NCBI GenBank assembly: GCA_031274075.1
Contig: JAISQQ010000234.1
Span: 1-9,017 of the forward strand
DNA from: Accumulibacter sp.
Lineage (GTDB): Bacteria > Pseudomonadota > Gammaproteobacteria > Burkholderiales > Rhodocyclaceae
Direction of reading: 5' to 3'
Length of the DNA: 9,017 nt
Part shown: positions 1-5,143 of the stretch, piece by piece
How positions within the stretch are numbered: position 1 is the first letter of the stretch
Layout of the letters: the number at the start of each line of letters is the position of its first letter
Position numbers and translations under genes: made by a program
Notes under the pieces: generated by a model
The model's input: the letters and a program-made list of their open reading frames with translations, nothing else
What the model was told of the DNA's origin: nothing
Databases searched by the model: none

Positions 1-37
1 TTACAAGCGCCATGAGTTCTTTGAGGTTTCTTCCCAT
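1..37 (-). CDS. Start of an unidentified divergent gene, cut by the left edge
   Basis: On the minus strand an ATG at 37-35 opens a frame reading MGRNLKELMALV before the window ends. A near-perfect Shine-Dalgarno, AAGGAGG, lies at 54-48, ten bases upstream, and a second purine-rich run (GAGAGGG) lies closer. This ribosome-binding site is the main evidence. Only twelve residues are visible, so no family can be named. If real, the gene is transcribed leftward, away from the plus-strand hypothetical gene, and the AT-rich stretch around 60-120 would be a shared divergent promoter region. It also argues against the plus-strand gene starting as early as position 12, because the two coding starts would overlap. 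Confidence 0.45.
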   Translation of the reverse strand, partial: MGRNLKELMALV

Positions 38-77
38 TTCCCTCTCGCCTCCTTGTTGTGAATACAAATTTCTTAAC

Positions 78-106
78 TTGAACATGATGATAAATCAACC
101 TATATT
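78..106 (+). promoter_or_regulatory. Candidate sigma-70 promoter in the AT-rich divergent region
   Basis: TTGAAC at 78-83 (four of six matches to TTGACA) is followed after exactly 17 bases by TATATT at 101-106 (five of six to TATAAT). The surrounding 60 bases are only about 23% GC, which makes chance matches more likely. Transcription from it would begin near 113, downstream of the best ATG codons at 84 and 87. Either this promoter is spurious or the hypothetical gene starts further in at a non-ATG codon. Confidence 0.28.
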
Positions 107-836
107 TAAACTATCACCATTTTTATCCACTCTCGAAGAAAACCCTTATGGGCCTTGGAAACTTGGCGCAATTATCAATAACGCATCGAGACCACCGCTT
201 GTTTTCCGGCAAAAGGATTCCGGGCAATATTGGATGATTGTAGCGGGGCCAAATTATTACGATATGCTTGACACATGGCGGGTCAGCACTATTGGGCCTG
301 CGGGCGCTGAAGATCGCTGTACGATACATTTCCGTCCGGATGTCAATTTTGTGGTCGGATCATTGTCGCCAGCCGTTTTAGCGGCTGGTTTGCTGCCGCC
401 AGCCGTTCGCCGATTGGAACGGCTGCTGGACGAAAGCATGGGACAGGATGATGGAGGGACGCTTAAACCAATTTCTCGATTGCGTTGGAGCGCAGGGCAG
501 GCCTGGATAAATGTGGCGATGCGTCCGTGGGCATTGGGAGAGAGGAGAGGTCCTTACAATACCCGCGCGGAAGTGGATGAAAATCTGGAAGCGTGGTCTC
601 GCAAGGGAGCCAGTTATCGTAGACTGCATCGGGAGATTTTGCGTCAATATCCTCTTGCCGAACAAGCATTGGGCCGGTTTTACCAACAATCCTTTCACCT
701 GACGCCTGACGCGGCAAAAGAACAGGCGGCCTGGGCGCTGGATATTGCTTTTCGGTGGCACTATACGTTTCATAGCGATGATAGGCATAGCTATTTTCGG
801 GATACCAATTCACCCAACCCCTGGCGTTGGAAATGA
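84..836 (+). CDS. Hypothetical protein, family not recognised
   Basis: The open frame runs from the left edge to a TGA at 834-836. I chose the ATG at 84 (an adjacent ATG is at 87), giving about 250 residues. The ATG at 12 overlaps the divergent gene and would add a Cys- and Pro-rich leader that does not look like a signal peptide. No convincing Shine-Dalgarno precedes either start, so the start is uncertain. The product looks soluble: no signal peptide or membrane helix is visible. It is rich in Trp, Tyr and Arg, with an N-terminal half suggestive of beta structure (segments such as GQYWMIVAGPNYYDML) and a helical C-terminal half rich in Arg, Glu and Gln. It ends in a polar, aromatic tail (NPWRWK). 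Base composition is clearly AT-richer than the right side of the window, which suggests acquired DNA or a poorly expressed accessory gene. It has no obvious operon partner; repeats follow it. I do not recognise a function. It is more likely real than the overlapping minus-strand frame at 463-978 because of its length and plausible composition. Confidence 0.6.
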   Translation: MMINQPIFKLSPFLSTLEENPYGPWKLGAIINNASRPPLVFRQKDSGQYWMIVAGPNYYDMLDTWRVSTIGPAGAEDRCTIHFRPDVNFVVGSLSPAVLAAGLLPPAVRRLERLLDESMGQDDGGTLKPISRLRWSAGQAWINVAMRPWALGERRGPYNTRAEVDENLEAWSRKGASYRRLHREILRQYPLAEQALGRFYQQSFHLTPDAAKEQAAWALDIAFRWHYTFHSDDRHSYFRDTNSPNPWRWK

Positions 837-865
837 ACATGTTCAAGGAAATACTGCGTAAGCCT

Positions 866-900
866 GCCCAGGTTGAATGAGCGAAGCGAACCCCAATGCA
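866..900. repeat. Degenerate REP-like unit
   Basis: The stretch has GGTT at 871-874 and AACC at 889-892 flanking AGCGAAGCG at 880-888. This resembles a widespread class of short intergenic palindromes in gammaproteobacteria, with a GAGCGAAGCGAA centre between GGTTG-like and CAACC-like ends. The stem here is imperfect, so it would be a decayed copy. The assignment rests on recollection of the class, not on a search. Confidence 0.3.
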
Positions 901-906
901 AAGCCG

Positions 907-939
907 ATGGGCTATTCGAGTTGATGTTTGCAAGCCCAT
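907..939. other. Short inverted repeat
   Basis: ATGGGCT at 907-913 and AGCCCAT at 933-939 are perfect complements separated by 19 bases. No T-run follows, so it is not a standard intrinsic terminator on either strand. It may be part of the repeat cluster between the hypothetical gene and the autotransporter gene. It could also be a chance palindrome. Confidence 0.25.
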
Positions 940-961
940 ATTCATGCGGCCCGGTGGTTTT

Positions 962-989
962 CGTAGGGCGGATGTCAATCCGCCCTACG
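962..989. repeat. Perfect 12-bp hairpin, REP-like
   Basis: CGTAGGGCGGAT (962-973) and ATCCGCCCTACG (978-989) are perfect reverse complements around a GTCA loop. Sequences beginning GTAGGGCGGAT or GTAGGGTGGG are common intergenic repeats in gammaproteobacterial genomes. It lies directly against copy 1 of the larger palindromic element, with one base between them. It could act as a bidirectional transcription or mRNA-stability barrier between the convergent genes ending at 836 and 1088. There is no T-tract for classic termination. Confidence 0.7.
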
Positions 990-990
990 T

Positions 991-1077
991 GTCAGGAATC
1001 AGGTATCAGATGTCAGGTATCGGTAATTCTTGCGGGCGTGAAGCGCCCGGTAATTGATCTGACACCTGATCCCTGCC
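991..1077 (-). repeat. Palindromic element with heptamer arms, copy 1
   Basis: The left arm (992-1022) is a run of 7-nt units, TCAGGAA, TCAGGTA, TCAGATG, TCAGGTA. The core (about 1023-1053) contains the hairpin CGGGCG / CGCCCG at 1033-1038 and 1044-1049. The right arm (1055-1076) carries the complementary units TGACACC and TGATCCC. Read on the minus strand, the core is the same as in the copies at 4201 and 8624, so this copy is inverted relative to both. It begins about 11 bases past the autotransporter stop codon, where its stems could define or protect the transcript's 3' end. No transposase or RAYT gene is in the window. Confidence 0.8.
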
Positions 1078-1087
1078 ATCCCGCCCC

Positions 1088-4000
1088 CTAAAACTCGAAC
1101 CTCACCTGCACACTGCCGGTCACGCCTTCGCGTCTTCCGGTGTAGCCCTGGACGCCGAGGTCGAAGCGGATCGGGGATCCGGACGTGGGTCGGGCGCTCA
1201 GTCCGAATTCGCCGATTCCGGTCGAGCCGCGCAGTTCCGGGGCGTCGATGGCGTGGCCGTAGGTCGTGGCGCGGGCTTTGCCGGCGAATTCGTGTTCGTA
1301 GGCGGCGCCTAGGTAGGCGCTGAGCTTGTCGGTGAGGGGGTGGCTGAGGCGCGCTCCCAGGCGCAGGCGGTGGGAATCCACGGCCTTGAATTTGACGGGG
1401 TCGCCGGTGGGCAGGGTGACGGTATCGCCTTTCCTCCGTGTCCAGAAGTATTTTCCGTAGAGCTCCAGCGTGGCGGCTTCGCTGGCTTTCCAGACGTGGC
1501 CGGCGCCTATGTGCAGTCCGTAGTACTGGCTTTCTGTGTCGTATCGGGCGTATTGGCCTTGGCTGTCGCGCAGGTCGGGACTGGCGAAGTCGCTTTTTGC
1601 GCGTCCTATCCGTCCGCTGGCTTCGAGGTAGGAGTGCCGGGGGCCGGCGGCGTTGATTTCGTAGTGTCCCAGGAGGCCGACGCCGAGGTGGTCGGTGTCG
1701 CCGTGGCCTTTGACTGGGGCGGCGTTGGTAAAGGCGTTGTGGCTGTCGTAGTCGCCTTGCCCGTATTCGAGGAAGGCGCCGAGCGTCAGGATTCCGGGAT
1801 TCGTTCCGCTGAGGGGCCGTGCGAGGGTGGCGCCGGTGAGCAGGGAGAATCCGCTGACGTCGATGTGGGAGCCGGTGTCGTGCCGCGATCGGCCGCCGCG
1901 GGTGATGGCGAAGCCGGTGAGTCCGCTGCCTTCTTGTCTCATGCCGCTTCTGGCGGCGGTAACGATCTGGCTCAGGCCGGCTTCCAGGGTGTCGGCGCTT
2001 CGGTTGATCAGCGCCATCGAACTCAGGAAGCCTTCGGACAGGGCTTGGGCTTGGGGCGCGGCGGCGCTTCCGGCGTAGGAGAAGTACAGGGTCTTGTCCT
2101 GGGTATCGAGACGGAATTTGTGCAACAGGGTCGCGCCTTGTTGGGCTTCGTCTTCGGCGTTGATGGGTTGGCCGGTGAGGCTGTCGCTTTCGATGACGGC
2201 GTAGCGGCCCGTCGGTAGATCGCCGCCGCCGGCCATGCTTACGACATCTACCGTGGCGCCGCTCAGGTCGAGGTCGCCGCCAACAACCAGTTTGTTGGCG
2301 CGTCCGGCTTCTGGCCAAAGCTGTACTTGCAGCGTGCCGTCGCTGCTCACGTCGCCTTGTACCGTGAGATCGCTCGGGCCGGACTCCAGGCCGGGACGGA
2401 GCAGGCCGTGGGATTCCAGGCTGCCGGCAACGAAGCCGTTGCCGGTGAACAGGCCGTCCGGGCCGATGTAAACGTCGCCGGCCAGCTTGGCTGTCCGGTC
2501 CGCTTGTCCTGTCTGGCCCAGGGAAATGCCGCCGCTTTCTACTACGGTGGGGCCGCTGTAGCTGTTGTTTCCGGTCAGGTACAGAACACCTGCGCCCTGT
2601 TTGCGCAGGCCGACATCCAGGCCGAGCAGCGCGCTGTTGTAGAGGTCCGTGTTGGCGGCATCAACTTTTACCTGTCCTATATCGTTGCTCCAAAAGCTGT
2701 CGTAGCCCTTGGTGTCCACGGGGTACAGGGCGAAGTCGCCGCCGTGCGCGCTGTCCTTGTCCTCACTCCACATGCGGCTTGCGTCAAGCAGGCCCGGTCC
2801 CTGCACGGCCCTGTATGCGTTGACGATACCCATGCCGAACAGTCCCTTGTATTGCTCCGGGGTTATGACGCGTTTACCGTGCTCGTCGGGGTCATAGCCC
2901 GCAGTGAGCGCCGCCGAGTCCAGAACATTCGCAAGTGCGCTTCTGAACGCGGCATAATCCACCGGATGTGTCGTGTCTTTGAGCCACGTATCGTAAATTT
3001 TGCGGATTTCGTCTTCCCTGCCGTTCAGCGCGCTCGAATCAAGGTTTGCGTCGGCTGTAAAAACTCTGAAGCCGAGGGAGATTGAGGCGTAGTCAATCAG
3101 AATCACAAAGGGCGGCAGATCGGTTATCGGGTCGGCTGTGGAGAGCAGCACGTCGGCAAGCTGCTTGCCGCCCATATACGGGAATGCTTCACTCGCCAGC
3201 GCCGCGACGCCCGCCACATGAGGCGTGGCCATCGAGGTGCCGCTCATCTGTACATAGTAGCTATCCCCGTTCTCCGCTCTCGGAACGACGCTGGAATATA
3301 TGTTCACTCCCGGCGCAAGGAGGCTGTAATTACGCGCACCATCGGCCAAGTTGGAAAAAGGAGCAATAAAGGTCAGACTGTTCGTTTGCGGCACTGACGG
3401 GTCAAAGGCCATGACGCTGATAATGTTGCGGGCCAGCCGCCGCCCCTGATCAACATTATGGGGATTCGCCGTGCCGAGGATAAGCTGCGCGCCGCCCAAA
3501 ACAGAAGGCAGGGCCGCGGGAACAGCCGGTGAACTCATGCCGTCGTTCCCGGCGCCGAAGACGAGCAATAAGTCGCGTTCGTGCGCCAGAGGAGCGATCA
3601 CATCGGCAATTTCCCAGGCCATATAACTTCCATAAAGCCAGCTACCTCCTCGGTATTGGTATTGGGCCAGATTGAGATAAGAGTATGCCCAACTGTTGCT
3701 GATGATGCTGATTTCCGGGTGATTCCAGATGGATTTCAGCGCGGTTGCCTGCGGTTCAGGGGAAAAGTTTTGGTGCGCATCCCCGTCCACTCCGACGAGG
3801 GAGAGGAGATTCGCGTCGAAGGCCACTCCGTGCATGCCGTAACCGTCTCTGGTTGCGGCAATTGTGCCGGACGTATGCACTCCGTGTACCCAATTCGTGT
3901 ACGTGACAGGGTTGGTATAGTATTCAACGGGAAACGGGTTTTTGGCCGCGAACTCCGGGTGCGCGGGCCATGCGTTGCTGTCCAGAATCGCGAGGGTCAC

Positions 4001-4177
4001 TCCTTTTCCCGTAAAACCCAAGGCATACGCTTCAGCCGCGTGCAGGCTCTCCAGGCCGGTACTGTCCAGGTATTCCGCCGTTCTGAAATCGTCGGCAGAG
4101 GCCGCCCGCGCCGGCGCGGACAGTCCACACAGGGCCATCAGTGCGACCGCCGCAAGAAAATGCGTTCTTCTCGACAT
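1088..4177 (-). CDS. Subtilisin-type (S8) serine protease autotransporter
   Basis: A type V secreted protease of 1029 residues that should cross the inner membrane by Sec and display or release a subtilase domain through its own outer-membrane barrel. The signal peptide spans residues 1-25 and ends APARA before ASADD. Its Cys17 lacks a lipobox, so it is not an obvious lipoprotein, unlike NalP and SphB1. The triad is intact: Asp66 (LAILDSN), His98 (HGVHTSG), Ser315 (GTSMATPHVAG), with oxyanion Asn211 (GAGNDG). About 85 residues (roughly 360-445) are inserted after the Ser helix, before GMGIVNAYRAV. A passenger stalk follows, with a PATR-like repeat at about 532-552 (TGNNSYSGPTVVESGG). The beta-barrel covers about 745-1029 and ends FEF, the terminal-Phe signal used by the BAM machinery. 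Length is normal for the family (about 1000-1100). GAGGGA six bases before the ATG fixes the start. Substrate is unknown; relatives process surface proteins or themselves. Confidence 0.95.
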   Translation of the reverse strand: MSRRTHFLAAVALMALCGLSAPARAASADDFRTAEYLDSTGLESLHAAEAYALGFTGKGVTLAILDSNAWPAHPEFAAKNPFPVEYYTNPVTYTNWVHGVHTSGTIAATRDGYGMHGVAFDANLLSLVGVDGDAHQNFSPEPQATALKSIWNHPEISIISNSWAYSYLNLAQYQYRGGSWLYGSYMAWEIADVIAPLAHERDLLLVFGAGNDGMSSPAVPAALPSVLGGAQLILGTANPHNVDQGRRLARNIISVMAFDPSVPQTNSLTFIAPFSNLADGARNYSLLAPGVNIYSSVVPRAENGDSYYVQMSGTSMATPHVAGVAALASEAFPYMGGKQLADVLLSTADPITDLPPFVILIDYASISLGFRVFTADANLDSSALNGREDEIRKIYDTWLKDTTHPVDYAAFRSALANVLDSAALTAGYDPDEHGKRVITPEQYKGLFGMGIVNAYRAVQGPGLLDASRMWSEDKDSAHGGDFALYPVDTKGYDSFWSNDIGQVKVDAANTDLYNSALLGLDVGLRKQGAGVLYLTGNNSYSGPTVVESGGISLGQTGQADRTAKLAGDVYIGPDGLFTGNGFVAGSLESHGLLRPGLESGPSDLTVQGDVSSDGTLQVQLWPEAGRANKLVVGGDLDLSGATVDVVSMAGGGDLPTGRYAVIESDSLTGQPINAEDEAQQGATLLHKFRLDTQDKTLYFSYAGSAAAPQAQALSEGFLSSMALINRSADTLEAGLSQIVTAARSGMRQEGSGLTGFAITRGGRSRHDTGSHIDVSGFSLLTGATLARPLSGTNPGILTLGAFLEYGQGDYDSHNAFTNAAPVKGHGDTDHLGVGLLGHYEINAAGPRHSYLEASGRIGRAKSDFASPDLRDSQGQYARYDTESQYYGLHIGAGHVWKASEAATLELYGKYFWTRRKGDTVTLPTGDPVKFKAVDSHRLRLGARLSHPLTDKLSAYLGAAYEHEFAGKARATTYGHAIDAPELRGSTGIGEFGLSARPTSGSPIRFDLGVQGYTGRREGVTGSVQVRFEF
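1091..1156 (-). repeat. Direct repeat A: 3' end of the autotransporter gene
   Basis: These 66 bases encode the last 22 residues of the autotransporter, ending FEF. They match 4298-4363 at 63 of 66 positions by eye, in the same orientation. The differences are one silent change, a Gly/Ser change and an Arg/Lys change. Together the two copies bracket the whole autotransporter gene. Confidence 0.9.
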
Positions 4178-4183
4178 CGTATT

Positions 4184-4189
4184 TCCCTC
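4184..4189 (-). promoter_or_regulatory. Ribosome-binding site of the autotransporter gene
   Basis: On the minus strand GAGGGA ends six bases before the ATG at 4177-4175. Spacing is near ideal, and the ATG opens straight into a canonical signal peptide. The palindromic element copy 2 begins only about 11 bases upstream of this site, so its hairpin would sit in the 5' untranslated region if transcription starts further upstream. Confidence 0.75.
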
Positions 4190-4200
4190 AATATATACAG

Positions 4201-4290
4201 GAATCAGGGATCAGATGTCAGGGATCAGATCAGTTACCGGGCGCTTCGCGCCCGCAAGAATTACTGATCCCTGACACCTGACATCTGATG
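4201..4290 (+). repeat. Palindromic element with heptamer arms, copy 2
   Basis: The left arm (4203-4233) is built of the 7-nt units ATCAGGG, ATCAGAT, GTCAGGG, ATCAGAT. The core (4234-4263) contains TTACCGGGCGCTTCGCGCC with a perfect CGGGCGC-TTC-GCGCCCG hairpin (4238-4254). The right arm (4264-4290) is the complement of the left arm apart from one extra 7-nt unit. It lies between the autotransporter's ribosome-binding site and the decayed barrel fragment at 4298. Its orientation is opposite to copy 1 and the same as copy 3. A stem this strong just before the ribosome-binding site could affect expression of the protease gene. Confidence 0.85.
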
Positions 4291-4297
4291 CCCGCTG

Positions 4298-4376
4298 AAA
4301 CTCGAACTTCACCTGCACACTGCCGGTCACGCTTTCGCGTCTGCCGGTGTAGCCCTGGACGCCAGGATCGAGGCCA
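4298..4376 (-). pseudogene. Remnant of a second autotransporter: last beta-strand only
   Basis: Read on the minus strand, this stretch encodes GVQGYTGRRESVTGSVQVKF plus EF. It is nearly identical to the C-terminus of the autotransporter next door (GYTGRREGVTGSVQVRF, then EF). Matching DNA covers 4298-4363 (63 of 66), and weak similarity may extend to about 4376. Nothing upstream of that resembles an autotransporter. The stop codon is gone: where the intact gene has TTT TAG, the remnant has TTT CAG and then runs into the palindromic element. It cannot make a functional barrel. The simplest reading is that a tandem autotransporter paralogue was deleted down to its tail. Alternatively, the fragment is a recombination scar left when the present passenger was inserted. 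Confidence 0.85.
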
Positions 4377-4451
4377 GCGTGGATCGGGCCGAGCCTGCAA
4401 TCGCTTTTCACCGGCCTTTCCCCGTGCCCTCCGCGTCGCCTGCGCCGGGCG

Positions 4452-5102
4452 TCACGGAAAGAGCCTGACCAGTTCGGCCAGGGATTCGACGTGCAGCTTT
4501 TCCATCAGCCGGGCGCGGTGGTTTTCCACGGTACGCACGCTGATGTCGAGCGCCTGCGCAATCTTCGGACTCGACTTGCCCGCGGCGACGAGTTCCGCGA
4601 TCTGCCGTTCCTTGGTGGTCAGCAGGGCCAGCCGGGCTTCGCGCGCGCACCGCGCCAGATGCTCCGCGTGCCGCCCCCGGCTGTGTTCCAGCGCGCTCCG
4701 CACCTTGGCGACCAGCAGCGCGCCGTCGACCGGTTTTTCGAGGAAATCGAACGCGCCCTTCTTGATGGCCTCCACCGCCTGCGGAACGTCGGCGTATCCG
4801 GAAACCAGGATGATCGGCAGGTGGCTGCCCTGCTCCAGCAGTCGCCGCTGCACTTCGAGCCCGCCGATTTCCGGCATCCTCAGGTCGCACACCAGGCATT
4901 CGCAGGGATTCGGACGATAGCCGTCGAGGAACTCGCGCGCCGAGCCGAAGACCCTGATTTCCGCGCCGACGCCCTGCAACAATTCCCGGAACATCCACAG
5001 GGCGATGGCGTCGTCGTCGATGACATGGACCACGGCGTGAAACGGCAGCGGCGCGCCGCCCTGCCCGGCGGGCCGCGGAGGATCGTTAGCGTCGCGGTTC
5101 AT
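4452..5102 (-). CDS. FixJ-family two-component response regulator (REC + LuxR HTH)
   Basis: A cytoplasmic DNA-binding regulator of about 216 residues, normal for the FixJ/NarL class. Numbered from the alternative upstream ATG at 5108, the receiver domain covers about 26-140. It has the acidic pocket VIDDD (Asp31-33), phospho-acceptor Asp75 in LVCDLRMPE, Ser103 in ILVSGYAD and Lys125 in FLEKPVD, all the residues needed for phosphorelay. The LuxR-type helix-turn-helix spans about 163-215 (LTTKERQIAELVAAGKSSPKIA, then SVRTVENHRARLMEKL). The start is set at 5102 because GGGAGG at 5114-5109 is six bases from that ATG but directly abuts the ATG at 5108. It starts 41 bases after the DUF748 gene ends, on the same strand, so the two are probably co-transcribed. 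No histidine kinase is in the window, so its partner and target genes are unknown. Control of the envelope gene or the neighbouring autotransporter is possible but only inferred. Confidence 0.93.
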   Translation of the reverse strand: MNRDANDPPRPAGQGGAPLPFHAVVHVIDDDAIALWMFRELLQGVGAEIRVFGSAREFLDGYRPNPCECLVCDLRMPEIGGLEVQRRLLEQGSHLPIILVSGYADVPQAVEAIKKGAFDFLEKPVDGALLVAKVRSALEHSRGRHAEHLARCAREARLALLTTKERQIAELVAAGKSSPKIAQALDISVRTVENHRARLMEKLHVESLAELVRLFP

Positions 5103-5108
5103 CGACAT

Positions 5109-5114
5109 CCTCCC
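5109..5114 (-). promoter_or_regulatory. Ribosome-binding site deciding the response-regulator start
   Basis: GGGAGG on the minus strand is followed by two in-frame ATG codons, at 5108-5106 (no spacing) and 5102-5100 (six bases). The second has workable spacing and is the likelier start. The site lies in the 41-base gap after the upstream gene, as expected for an internal operon gene. Confidence 0.7.
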
Positions 5115-5143
5115 GTATCAATGTTCCCACGTTCCCGCCGCCG

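Noticed and set aside
1033..1049. The element core as a classic Rho-independent terminator for the autotransporter gene
   Set aside because: The stem is strong, but what follows on the minus strand is CAAGAATTACC, not a U-tract. It may help 3'-end formation but does not meet the definition.
999..2318. A 439-residue minus-strand frame overlapping the autotransporter
   Set aside because: It is almost entirely Arg/Pro/His and runs through the repeat cluster. The autotransporter frame in the same DNA has a diagnostic barrel terminus.
1340..3085. Plus-strand frames at 1340-2218 and 2327-3085 opposite the autotransporter
   Set aside because: They are Gly/Ala/Val-rich antisense translations of the passenger and barrel, without a signal peptide or domain motif.
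4192..4221. A possible minus-strand promoter for the autotransporter: CTGACA, 18 bases, TATATA
   Set aside because: Transcription would begin within the ribosome-binding site, leaving it out of the message. The -35 match comes from a heptamer unit of the repeat arm, so it is probably fortuitous.
4201..4290. CRISPR-like array made of short repeated units
   Set aside because: The units are 7 nt, contiguous, without spacers, and arranged as two complementary arms around a hairpin. No cas genes are present.
4211..4411. A 66-residue minus-strand gene containing the barrel tail
   Set aside because: It combines a 22-residue duplicated barrel strand with translated repeat element, has no signal peptide and cannot fold as a barrel. 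It is treated as a pseudogene remnant.
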